From positions 62,001-126,000 of the forward strand of contig JADNRY010000101.1 of the NCBI GenBank assembly GCA_015501585.1: a DNA stretch of 64,000 nucleotides, in the 5' to 3' direction. Below, piece after piece: positions 35,341 through 46,355 of the stretch (position 1 is its first letter; every line of letters starts with the position of its first letter). The stretch is from Rhodocollybia butyracea (taxonomy: Eukaryota > Basidiomycota > Agaricomycetes > Agaricales > Omphalotaceae). The translations under genes were made by a program, and so were the position numbers. The notes beneath the pieces were generated by a model that saw only the letters and a program-made list of their open reading frames with translations, did not search any database and was not told the origin of the DNA.

Positions 35341-36776
35341 CTCTCTTGTTGTTTTTATGACTTTACGTTGACCGTTTGTAACATTTCTTCCGCGCATGCA
35401 CTTTGTACAATATCAAAATGGACTCAAGGATGACATACTTACTTATTCTGCACCTGTACTGTATATTATCTCTTCGTGCTTCAAATATAAAGAAAGTCAG
35501 GACCCGGTTTGAGCGTTGACAACCTTAATCACAGTGCATGCCAGCTTTGACCACTTTGCCACTTGCGGCCAGCCCCCCAGTCATCATAGTTACACTCGAT
35601 GTATCGAAGGTATCGAAACTGCCGTTCCAATGCCTTCAATTGCGCCACCGAGGCTAGCAATGGCAAAGGCCGTGCATCCTTCGACCGCTGCAAAGAACCC
35701 CGAGCAGAATCCACCCAAAAATCCTGCTACTAAGTGTGGAAGATTCCTAATCACTGCGTCATCGACACATCGGAAGTACACAATCTCTCAGACGCCACTC
35801 AAGAGCCTGAGACTGCATATAAGGGCGGGGAGTCTTCAACATTGCTTAAAGTATAGGTTACAAGGACGATTGTAGTAAATTTTTACTGGTGAATTGAAGG
35901 TCCACAAGCCTACCATGGAAGGTGCCTCCTCTCGACGGAGGCGCAGGTCGATGCTAATATTTCCGCCGAAAACATAGTCAGACCCGGGGTCGAAATACTG
36001 AGTTTGAATAACAGAACGCAACTTAGAGGTGGATTTCTGTAAGTGGGTCTTTGTCACAATCCAGCAGCTTTGACCGTTACGCCAAAACGGCAGTATAAAC
36101 ACAAACTATGTGTTCAGCCTCTGGATTGTATATAAGCACATCTTGACGGTTCAAGTGTGGTAAGCCACGGCAGGCTTACAATTTCCTTCGTGTTCCGTGA
36201 GGGCTTACAGGTTAAGCTATTCCGAAGCAACTCCCAAGTGGAGACAATATCTGTCTGCCATGATGTTCGCTTGCCGATGTAGCAGCGTGGACAGTTTCCG
36301 TCTTGGCAGGTAACACTTTACCACCTCAATGTACTACATATTCTGTACTGCGTGGCTCGTCAAAAACCTACAAATCCACTTTCATCTTTCTTTGATAGTA
36401 AATTGATCGGTCAAATTGACTATTTAAAAGAATTCAAGGACGATATAATGTCTAGAAGAGCAGTTTGGGACTATGGTTGGGCATGCAGGTAGAGTTTGGA
36501 CAAGACTGGCAGACAGTTCTAATAAGGACATTAAATCTCGGACTGCGGACTGTGTATCATTGCATAGTAAAGAAAAATAAAAGGAACCACATTCTTATAG
36601 TAACAATTGTCCAAGCGGGATTAGAAGAAGCAACCTGGTACTACAGATCATTTGTTCCTTGACAACCTACTACGCTCTCAGCCCACTCGAGTGGTGGGTT
36701 ACTCTAGCTGTTGCGGGGAGGGGACGATGCGTCGGGGGTTTTTTTCGCGACTTTTTGCTGAGCGTCACTTGATTCA
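35341..36776. other. Gene-poor interval, 1.4 kb
   Basis: The 3' flank of SRS2, then noncoding sequence. On the minus strand at 35590-35781 a frame reads as a Gly/Phe-rich hydrophobic stretch (VAGFLGGFCSGFFAAVEGC) with no ATG; it may be a gene remnant. The direct repeat at 35554-35582 lies here. Confidence 0.4.
35554..35582 (+). repeat. GC-rich 29-bp direct repeat, copy 1
   Basis: It contains CTTTGCCACTTGCGGCCAGC followed by a run of C and AGT. A near-identical copy in the same orientation lies at 39209-39237, on the far side of the P-loop NTPase gene. Confidence 0.6.
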
Positions 36777-39111
36777 TCAAACACGTTGTCGCCCGACGTA
36801 TTGTGTGGATGTGACGATGAGGATTCGTCGGGCATGTTTTTTGCGCTTCTTTCTGACCGTTTTAACCGCTGTACAATGACGCGGGAAAAAGCGTAGAAAA
36901 AAATCCCTGACATCTGCCTCCATTTCTTCGTAGCTGGTGGTGATTATGTATTCCTCGGACACCTTACCAAGTAGGATTGGTAGGACTTCGTCCGTAGTCT
37001 GCTGTGCGACACTCTCAACATCCATTTCCTCAAGCTCCGTAACACTCTCAGCATCCATTTCCATGATTTCTTCCGATGCGATACTCTCAACATCCATTTC
37101 CTGTGCCACAGACACAGACCCAATTGCTAGATTCTTCTCTGCCTCAGCCTTTCTAGAATCTAGCGTTGCTTGAGCCTTTGCAAGCTCTTCAACCTTGTAT
37201 GGGAGCTGAAGACCCAGATAGTGCACACTACCTTCAGGGAAACCTGCTGCAGTTATCCTCCAACTTCGCATTTCGGAAGGAAGAAATTCAGGGCACACAT
37301 AGATGTACACAATCTTTACTGGTTTTCCAAACTTCTCCCTAGCACGACGAACAATATTTCTAATTGAGGGATAGCCTGCCTCTGTTACTTCATGAGAAGG
37401 CCTAGTAGAGGTTCGAGCGAACACAGCATTGATGGCTGAAGCCTCTTCGTAAAAAAAGAACGAGTCGAAGAATGGATTTTTGATGTGCTTTGGGGCATAG
37501 TAACACTTTAGATCGAGGTCTTCAAGAGGTAGAGTTTCATATTTCACTAATCGTCTTTTAATGGGAGTAATTTCTGGGTATTCAGAAAAGGCCTGAATGG
37601 AGATGTCATACCAATGGATGCCAGAACCAGTGACAGGGAGCATTGGTTGCAGCGAAAGGAGTGGCCTGTTATTTGAGGAAATGACTTCATGTACAAACGG
37701 CTCATATGGCCAACGACAGCCGAGGATTTCGAATATCGCGTAAAGTAGGCAAACAGCTCTGCTCTCTGTTCCTCATTCAGCATGCCACCATGCTGCTCAG
37801 CTATCAAGTGGATTTCAGGGGTCTTCCAGATGACCATAAATGAATCACTTGACCGAAGATTCTCTGGCTTCACTGGTTTGATAGAGACAAGGTCATTCGA
37901 CAACGCTTTGCCGGTATTAGAGAACCGCTGTATGAATGACACCGCCTCTCGCCACATAGGCATGTCCATTCTGACAATAGCCTTGGGGAACCTGCCACTA
38001 AACCTGCGACTATCAGGACTCAGGAGAAAATCGTAGACATTGCGTGCCGAATAGCCAACGCGCCGTATAGCATCTGATACAAGCAACTTTATCGCTTTCT
38101 CTTTATCATCGCGAACCAGATCTCCCTCTCGCACGAAGTGAGCCAAAGTGTCACAGTGAACCTGTGGGAGTTCTGTCTTACCCCCCTGAAGCCAGGCAGT
38201 TACTATGGCCTGAAACATGGGGTTTTTGGGATCTGATTTCAAGCTGAGAACAGATATTCAGCGTAACATATAATATACAATAAGCAATAGAGTCATACCC
38301 GCGATGAAGGAGTGCCTCGTCCCAAAGTGGTAGTCCAAAATAGGGTGAATCCCTTGCGCGACTCCAAAGCCGGTAACAGATAGGATCAGGTGAGGCCGAT
38401 TGGACTGGAAAGATCGTTGACAGTGCATGCGATGGAGGTTCTTCTTGTTTTAGACCCATATCTACTAGGACCCATACAGGAGTACGTGTGCCGTTTAGAG
38501 ATTCAGGCAGTGTATTCATCTGGAATGTGCGAAAGCAATTCGGGACATAGAATTTACCATTATAAAAGAGGACCTGCTTCCAAGGGGTGTAAAAGAGGAC
38601 GGGAGCAGACTCGAGATGAAGGACTTGGTCTGGAGTGTCACCACCAATTGGGATACCTTCATCAGGGATGCTCAAGAGTACGGCAAGCAAGTAGGCTAAG
38701 AATACACTTTTCCCTGTCAAAAGTAAAGTTAATAATATACATGCAAAAACAATAGTATGTCAACACGTACCAATACCAGGCTCACCCGTAATAACGACTC
38801 CTTTTCTGTGGTCAGTAAGATAAAGCTTCATGATGCGCTCTACCGTCTCACGGTACTCAGGCAAAACGAGAATTTGACCATCCTTGCAATTTTGAATTTG
38901 AGAAAACGGAATAGAGTCACGCTTCAAGTTGGTTGGGAGCAGGCGTAACTGGTCTTTGGTGGAATTCAAGAGGTTCGGCTGCGATTTGCAGTGGTCGTAA
39001 AATTTCTGCCAGAACCTCTGATCCTACCGGGCCTGCTTCCAGTCTCCATTCGCTCGTTTGATAATACCTTGGCCAAAAGGAGGATGTTAAGTGACGAGAC
39101 ATATATGTCAT
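36777..39111 (-). CDS. P-loop NTPase of Crinkler/RHS type with repeat tail
   Basis: Predicted ATPase of a family expanded in Agaricomycetes and related to the NTPase halves of Crinkler/RHS-like proteins. Function unknown. I infer five exons. The ATG at 39111 is followed by a small intron joined at GTTCTGGCAG. Walker A is GEPGIGKSVFLAYLLA, split by the second intron. WVLVDMG is a likely Walker B. Next come DSPYFGLPLWDEALLHRG, a helical middle part and YAPKHIKNPFFDSFFF with a REKFGKPVKIVYIYVCPEF strand. The C-terminal tail has three or four 9-10-residue repeats of EMD(V/A)ES(I/V) and ends in a very basic RKKRKKHARR stretch, possibly nuclear localising. Stop at 36777-36779. There is no Crinkler header domain at its N-terminus. 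Confidence 0.72.
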
Positions 39112-40655
39112 TGCCGAACCTTTAGGTTTGGCTCCTTGGATGAAAGTATTTCCAAACCATTCTCACGGTCCCGTTTTGGCAACCCTAACCTTAGAGCTAG
39201 GCTCGGCCCTTTGCCGCTTGCGGCCAGCCCCCCCAGTGAGTGTTAGAGAGAAACAAAGACAGCCAGTTGCTGACGTAACGACATCACTGTGCGCTACTGT
39301 GCGTCAAAAATTTCTGCAAATGGAAATATGGCGCTCAACACACAGGCCTACAAATTACACCGCTCATAGCTCCTATTGTTAAGGTAAGTTATAAGTATGT
39401 CAGTAAGTAGACGAAATAAATACACGGGAACGGTCTCACCTCAGTTGTGGAAAAAGCAACTGAGGGAGACGTATACGCCGTTTCTACATGACCTAAATAC
39501 CAACTGTACAGTATAGGGTAAGCACGGCGTATACGAGAAAGGGAATAGTCAAAGCAGTAAATATCAGTCCCAATATGTACGTACGGAGTATACTCCAACA
39601 CCTATAACCTTCACAGACTGTTTAACATACAAAACAAACATCGCTGTGCAGACGCTGGTATAATGTATTCAGGACAGCGGCACTAGTATCTGCAGACGTA
39701 TGGATGATCCCCTCGTCTGCTACCACAATCTAACCCACTGGGCAGCTACATGCTGCTACAAATCCTGCACTGTCAGAAATGAATGATAAAATAACCCTCG
39801 CGAATAGTCAATAACTCCCGTCTGGAAAAGCCACCTCCCCAGATAGAATATACGCTGGTCGTAGGGAAAAGTGAGGAACGGACATGCGCGCGGTGGGATC
39901 CATGCGACCGTGGAGAGGGCCTGCGATAATGATAATAGGCTAAGAGCTCCGAAGACGAACTGTAAGTAAACCATAGCAGATAGTGAAAATGCCTGGAAAA
40001 GAACAGAAAGCTGTGATTGGCTGAGTTCTTGTGCCATGGACACTACTGGACCAGGTCTACATCTTGCAGTCCTGCAGTACCCACTGGACGATTAAAAGTC
40101 GTGGAGATGCCCCATGAAAGCGCTGTTGATAGCCCAATTTTTCACATAAGTCCAGCATAGTATCTTGGGGAAGTGTCAGTGCAATGGAGATACTTCCATG
40201 AAGCTCATAGAAAACTCGCAAAATCTGGGATACTCTGCCGCCGAGAGTCGAAATGTCTATTTTAACAGTGGTAGCAAGAAGATAGAATGAGCAAAAGCAT
40301 GATACGTGACGGAGGCTTTCGGCCAGCCTACTAGTAGTATTTGGGTTTGAGAGCCTGTGTGCACCTGCACACATGTACTTTTATCTGACATTTTGCCGGT
40401 GGAGGTAAGCATTTCATCGAAGTACCAAGGGTTACTAGTGTGTCCAGTAAAGAATTAGGTAGATAAATTTGTATCGAGTGAAACGATTGTCCGTTCTTAG
40501 ATGGGAGAAAATTGTCCATTTTTTTTGGCAATGATAACTTGAACTGGATGCGTTCGAGTATCCTATTCTTATTATTAATGCCCAGGAAGAAAAATTAAAC
40601 ATCCAGCCCAGAGATTGGTCTGCTTCAAGTTTATTCAACATGAATTAGCCCATTT
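39112..40655. other. Gene-poor interval, 1.5 kb
   Basis: It contains the second 29-bp repeat. Several minus-strand open frames at 39756-40640 have fairly protein-like composition (for example TLGGRVSQILRVFYELHG) but no start, no clear splice chain and no family match. They could be remnants of an accessory gene. Confidence 0.35.
39209..39237 (+). repeat. GC-rich 29-bp direct repeat, copy 2
   Basis: It reads CTTTGCCGCTTGCGGCCAGC, then a C run one base longer than copy 1, then AGT. It differs from copy 1 (35554) by one substitution and one C. The two copies are 3.66 kb apart and bracket the NTPase gene. Confidence 0.6.
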
Positions 40656-42962
40656 TCAATCTATTTCTAAGCGAAGTTGACCACCCAACAAGTGTGCTGG
40701 CCTCTGGAAGGGAAGGCGAATTGAATCATCACTTGACACGAACGAAGCGCGACTACAAGAACTTTGCTGTGGCTCCAGCATCTGCTTTACATACCGCAAT
40801 ATCTGCTGCTCCACTGCTTTGAGGACATGGGAGGGGAGCGAGTCGGGTGGGTACCATGCATGATACCGTGAGTGGTTTCCCGGTAGATAAAGTTTGATGT
40901 TCTCTGTCGTCTCTAGCACTGTCGCCAAATGCTGACAAACTGGGCAGCAATCCTTGGCGACCCCAATAACATGTAGCTGCAGGAAGTAATTAGCGAAAGG
41001 ATCGCAGAGGCCGTATGCAGAATGCAGAGCATACCGTGGTCCGGGGTATGGAGTGGAAATCAAAACTATTATTTTTCGGCGCACTTGGAAAGAGAAGAGA
41101 AGCAAGAAGCCCAGCCTCACAGTGTATGTCCCCACTACAATTGTGAATCCTCTTACTCAGCCCCTGTATTTTGGCGGAATGTTCTTCAAGGCCCCAGACA
41201 CTGAGCGCACTGTCCAATGTGGGTTCAGCAAGCTCGCTTTGAGGGAGGTCTATAACATGGATGTCCAGGGTTATTCCCTGAGATCCAAGGTGCCGATATG
41301 ATAGCAACTTCTTGACAGCTGTTGTCCATGCACATATAGCATCAATGGCATGAAAAAAGAGTGAGCACTCGGGTAGCGGTCGTGGTTTACTAACTTTATC
41401 AACATTATTAGTAAGAAGAAGAATAGTATGCTAGCCACATGAAAGACTAACTTGAACTGGAAGTTTGTGCCCCCACAGTGTCTCCAATCTGCTCACCCTC
41501 AGCGTTGTCTTCACCCTCACCCTCATTCCCAGTCTTGGTCTCCACTGACAATACAAAATATCAGTATGTGGACAAAAACATTCTTCGAATGGATGCATAC
41601 ATCGAAGACTTTTAAGATAATCATTAAGTTTAGTGATGGCCCACAGCTCTGCAGGAGCACAATCAATGATCTCATGAAGGAGTTGTAAAACGAGCGATAG
41701 TTTCTCTAGATTATCCAGCGTTTTGTCAAATGGTGTTGAAAAAAAAGGCAAGAAATCGAGAAGTTTGAGGATCATTTGGATCCAAGATGGGAACGATGAA
41801 GAGTCGAGCGTGAATTTAACTGTGTCACCCATGTCCGTGGAAGGTACATGTTTCATCATGTATATGGAAAGATAGGTACCTTTCTGGATGGGACCCGTTT
41901 CACAGGTTGGAAGGTCGATCTGAACAGATTCAGTCCAAGATTTGAAGTGTCCGACCTTTTCGCCAAGATAGACTTTTTCGACTTCACGGAAGCGAGACAT
42001 TATTTCCGGTACACATTGTGCGAGGAAAAAGTGTAGGGTTCTTCTCAAAACAACCTCCTTGGTGTCACTTTGGTTGACGACGGCAAGCGCTGTATGGCGT
42101 AGAATGCACATTGCCCTTTCGATATATGCGTGGTATTCGAGCTCGTCATCTAGATTATTCCTGATTATTGGTAAAACTTTCAGCTGACAACGGGGGGACA
42201 AAAGACTTGGGCTCACAAGATACTTTCAACTTTAGCACCAAGTTCTTCCTCGATAACAGTAACACGTTGATAATTTGTAACGTCCGCCGAATTACGAGTA
42301 GGCAACTCCGTATGCTTGCTGAAGTAGTATAGTATCAGGAATGACTAGGCGTAGAAGTAGGACAGAGAAACACCTTGGTGGTATTTGAGCTACAGCTTCA
42401 GCACTGCTGCGAATTGAACTTGAGTGATATGTGAGGGAATCGTGGAAAGTCTGGGATCACCTTGAGCGGAATCTCGGCAGTTCGGGCATAACATCTGGCT
42501 CATCCAGTGTTGGAGGTCCACGAGGGCTACAAGGACGATCTTAGTCAGAATGGGGAGGGAGCAACAGGCCATCTGCTACCTAATGGAAATCTTAGTTTCC
42601 TTTTGACCAGCCGAAGTAGCGCTGATAAACAGAGAGCTTTAGATATACATCGAGACTTGAAAGTGAGTAGCATTTACACACCTGGCCACTACAACGGCGA
42701 GCCTATTTGCAAGGACAGGTCCAGCGTAGGTGGCAACCGCCTTGTCACTTTCTCGCGAAAAGAGAACCGCAAGGTGACTCAACAATTTTGCTTGTCGAAC
42801 TTCGATGGACGTGTAGTAACTAGAGGCGGATTTGACAGAGTAAGGATTGGTATAAGGATTATTATCTCGATTGGATTTTGTAGCCTGGATAACGGCGGCA
42901 ACCTTTGTGAGGAGATATAGTCTGCCTCGAATTGATTCAAGTTTGGGGTCCATGACGATCAT
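40656..42962 (-). CDS. OTT_1508-like nucleic-acid deaminase-fold protein
   Basis: Multi-exon gene whose C-terminal part has the zinc-binding layout of the OTT_1508-like deaminase family (PF14441): HCEAGLLASLL supplies the H-x-E, and IGVAKDCCPVC supplies the C-x2-C about 55 residues later. The N-terminal ~500 residues are helical (KLLSHLAVLFSRE, FFLAQCVPEIMSRF, LPFFSTPFDKTLDNLEKL) and match the layout of unnamed Agaricomycete proteins. Family members occur in toxin, effector and immunity contexts, but the substrate here is unknown. The start is the ATG at 42962; MDPKLES at 42953 is an alternative. The stop is at 40656. Introns were seen at least near 40980, 41310-41430 and 42220-42560, but I did not close the whole frame. 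Confidence 0.62.
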
Positions 42963-43823
42963 GAAGAAAGAGAACGGCGTAGTGGTGCAACGTTACATAC
43001 TTAGGAGTTAGGAGTCTTGACTCATGTGCAAAAGTAACCAGGCGAAAGAACGAACTGATCCAGTTTGTCTTCATCTTTTGTTTCGCTTTGCTTTCAGCCC
43101 AAAATCTGTCTATTCTTTACTGGTGACTCGGATAGTACCCGCGTAGTCGCAAATTGCCATATATAGTCTGAAATTGCTGGGCCGATAAGATGGATCAAAA
43201 AGAATGACTCTGAGTTGACTCTTCTGAACAGAGGCTTCGTAAGGTGGCTTCGGCGCTTCAACGTTTCAACGGAGTCGTTGGCGGTAGACGCCAGATGTAG
43301 AAGTTTCGGCAAGAATTACTGGAATAACTTCTGTAAACATGCGAAAAGAGCGCGATAGTGTGAGTATTGTAAAGCCGCTCAATGGGATTGAGCCTGAAAA
43401 CAAGATAAAACCGAGACGGCGAAGAGGTTGTGGACGTCAGATGTTGCACACAGTGTGTATTGTGCGGCTGGGACCGCGCCGGTTCTTCCTTCCTTCCTTC
43501 CGAAAGTAGATGCGCTACTTTCGCATAGGTCCACGACAACAAGATCAAATGGCAGGCTCGTATCTTCCTACTAGATGGCTGGGGCGTCTCACTTCTGCAA
43601 TTGCTTCCCACTGCAGGAGTCACTGACTGAAAATTAGACTCTGATCAGATTGACTCTTACCTCGTCACTATCGCTGACTTTGAGCGCGCGAATCAAAATT
43701 GGCAGGCTTCTTTTTAGCTTCCTTCGCTTCCCTGATGTACATAAAAACTCAGTTTTTTTCACTTGCGTCTGCCAGCCCTTGCTTTCTTCCCTTCACTACA
43801 AGCTACCGAGGTCGGCAGTCAAA
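42963..43823. other. Intergenic, 0.86 kb
   Basis: Divergent promoter region between the deaminase-like gene and the Arb1-like gene. A TTCC microsatellite lies at about 43485-43500, and pyrimidine-rich leader sequence precedes 43824. No gene seen. Confidence 0.5.
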
Positions 43824-46102
43824 ATGGCCAGTGGTCAAGAGCAAGCAGATAGGCCACTTGAATATTTCAAGCCTAGGGTTTTGACTCAGTCCTTTGATTC
43901 ACATGAAACATTGATACCGGAGCCGACACCTGAACTAGAGGAGCAGATGATAACGACGACAGCGACTGAAAACGAACCGGTACCGCGAGATCACAAGAAA
44001 TCCATCTTAACATGGTACGAGCGATGGGAATACACCGATGAGAGAAGGCCCCTTATGACGTTCAATCCGTGAGTACATATACTTTGCACCTGCGTCCGCT
44101 CTTCGAGAGACTTTTTTTTGTCATCCTTGCCTCGCGTCGAGCACAAGTGCTCACTTATTCTTTCCCCGCTAGCGGCGTGAACCGTGCCATACGTCTCAGA
44201 TCAGCTCGAAACTGGTTCAGCAAGTATCGCTACTGGCCGTACATGGATCCGACGTTGTGGGAGCAATGGGAGCAAGTAAGTTCAATCTAGTTTCCTCTCA
44301 GTCTTCAGTCTGAACATCCCTCTTTCCAGATTCAGATATTTCTTGGCCTCCAGATAATCATCCCCGTTTGGCACACTCGCGAACAGAACGAGGCAGACAT
44401 CGCTGCTCAGGCTGCAGAAGACGCGTCTGACTTTTCTGACGATGAATACGACCTCAAAAAGAGATCCTTCAAAGACGGACCGGTTGATAGTAGCATCGAT
44501 AATGACTCCGCATCTGACGTTGAACCAGAAGGTCCAGGGGACAATTTCGCAATAGAAACGGCAAACGCCTGCCCTGTCGTCGATGAACCTAAAGTGGGCT
44601 CGATCCAGTCTGACACCACCAGCTATGGTCGAATAGATGTCTCTCAACGCCCGCCGTATCGTGGTCGTGGTAATAGTACCGTTTTCCGTGGTCGTGGCCG
44701 TGGCTCCAATTTTCGTGGCCGTGGCCGAGGACGAGGACGGGGACGAGGCGGACAAAATAACCGCTGTAGACGTGGCTACCTTGAACAGGGAGGTAGAGGT
44801 AGGGGCGGCAAACAACTCAAGACCCGACCTCCTACTCATGCTTTCGGCCAGACTCCGCCTGTCATTGATTCTCAGGAAGAAATCGACGCGCTGTTCAGGA
44901 AAGCCGAGGAGGAGATGGACGATCACTTGAACGAATTCATGAATGATCCGGCAAAAATCGTGGCTCTTTACCTAGGAAGTTATATGCGACGACAAGGTTT
45001 ACACTTGTGAGTAGAAATCAATAATCTATCGGACAAACACTGACGTTTTCTTTCGTTTCTCTTTCTCTAGGACAGAAAAAAACCTCCACAGGGCTCCCCT
45101 CCTTCTCAAATTCTTTATCCGGTTTCTTCGCAAGCACAACGTCTTTGTCGGCGAAGACGACTTGAACGATTCAGTTCTCCCGAACATAGATCTAGACGTC
45201 CCACTACCCCGCTTTCTTCAATCGCATCCCCTCCTGTCCTCCAAATCCGGCCAACTCAATATCGCAGCCAACCTCGAGCTTGCTCTCAGTATCATCGACC
45301 TCGCTATCGAAGAGCTCCCGCTCGTATCGCAGGCGGCGAAGGCATTGAGCTGTGAAGCGTTCGGTGCTTTGTGTAAAGACATTTTCAGTGTCGGGGAGCA
45401 TGATACTCTGCCTGTGGCTTCCGAGGAAGGTCATAACGGCGAACACAGCCGTTCCTTGACACCGCCGTGTGTAATCGACGATGCCTCAACAGATGCTCTT
45501 GACCCTGCCGCATGGAGTGCTTTAGACTCATCCAGAATCGAAGCTATTCAATCTTTACTTGGGCTTTCGCGCTCCGCGCTGTCTGCTACTCTTTCAAAAA
45601 TGCATAAACTGGGCTTCGTCGTGCGCGGGTGAAGAGGATCCGAGAAATCATACCTCCTTCTGTACCTCAAGATATCGCGGATACTGATTCCGATTCCCAA
45701 TCCCAACCTGATCTCGATCAATCCGACTCTGCTCTCTTTGGAAAACTCACCAAAGTCGTTCTCGATCCGTGGCTGGGATGGGAGACAGAAATCGAGGAAC
45801 CGGATTTGTTCGAGCCGAGGGTCCTTCGAAGCCCAGTCTACCCTAATGAAACTACAACGGTTGCTCCAAAAGCTACTCATAACCCCGCCTGTGATGCGAT
45901 TACGCTTCTTCTCGAACCATGTAGTGCTTACGCGCTCCGTGTAGGAATGGGAGTAGGAGGTATCTGGAATCAAATGGCGCCTGCTTCGGTGTCGAACGGT
46001 GAACTCGGGCCAACTGCAACTGCAAAGAGTGAAGATGGGGTGTTTTGGTATTTGACAGATGTGAAAGTTGTGGTGCCAAGTTATTATTTTACAGAACGAT
46101 AA
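43824..46102 (+). CDS. ARB1: Arb1-like Argonaute siRNA chaperone subunit, with apparent frameshift
   Basis: It resembles fungal Arb1 (PF09692), which binds Argonaute and handles siRNA duplexes for heterochromatin formation. Exons are 43824-44068, 44173-44275, 44330-45006 and 45071 onwards. Family blocks are WYERWEYTDERRPLMTFNP, ARNWFSKYRYWPYMDP, FFIRFLRKHNVF, IDLAIEELPLVSQAAKALS, then KRIREIIPP, KVVLDPWLGW and RVGMGVGGIWNQM with a C-terminal PSYYF. An RGG/RGRG box of about 45 residues (44650-44815) is unusual and suggests RNA binding. The frame hits TGA at 45630, just before KRIREI in the next frame. Either one G is missing from the GGG at 45627-45629, or a 56-nt GT-AG intron (45580-45635) is removed. 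Confidence 0.7.
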
Positions 46103-46355
46103 TGTATTCTTGTAGCGTGAATTGAACGTCTCTAGCTTACGGTTCTGTACGATCATACGAAACTAGTTATTGTACCCGTTTGGGAACGACAAGCAGAAGC
46201 ATCTATCCTATTGGCCCAGAGCGTCCCAAAACTGTCAGTCATGTCAACACGAGTCGAACCCCATTAACACCTGTTTGAACTCGATTAGCATTAGGATGTA
46301 TCGATTCGGAAAGCTGAATGCTCTCGGAAGTTCGATCATATATGTTGATTACGAT

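Noticed and set aside
35590..35781. Small Gly/Phe-rich hydrophobic protein
   Set aside because: No ATG in frame and no clear 5' exon; kept only as a possible remnant.
46240..46270. Possible tRNA B-box (GAGTCGAACCCC)
   Set aside because: No matching A-box or foldable acceptor and anticodon stems around it; the same holds for the similar GAGTCGAATTCC near 5609.
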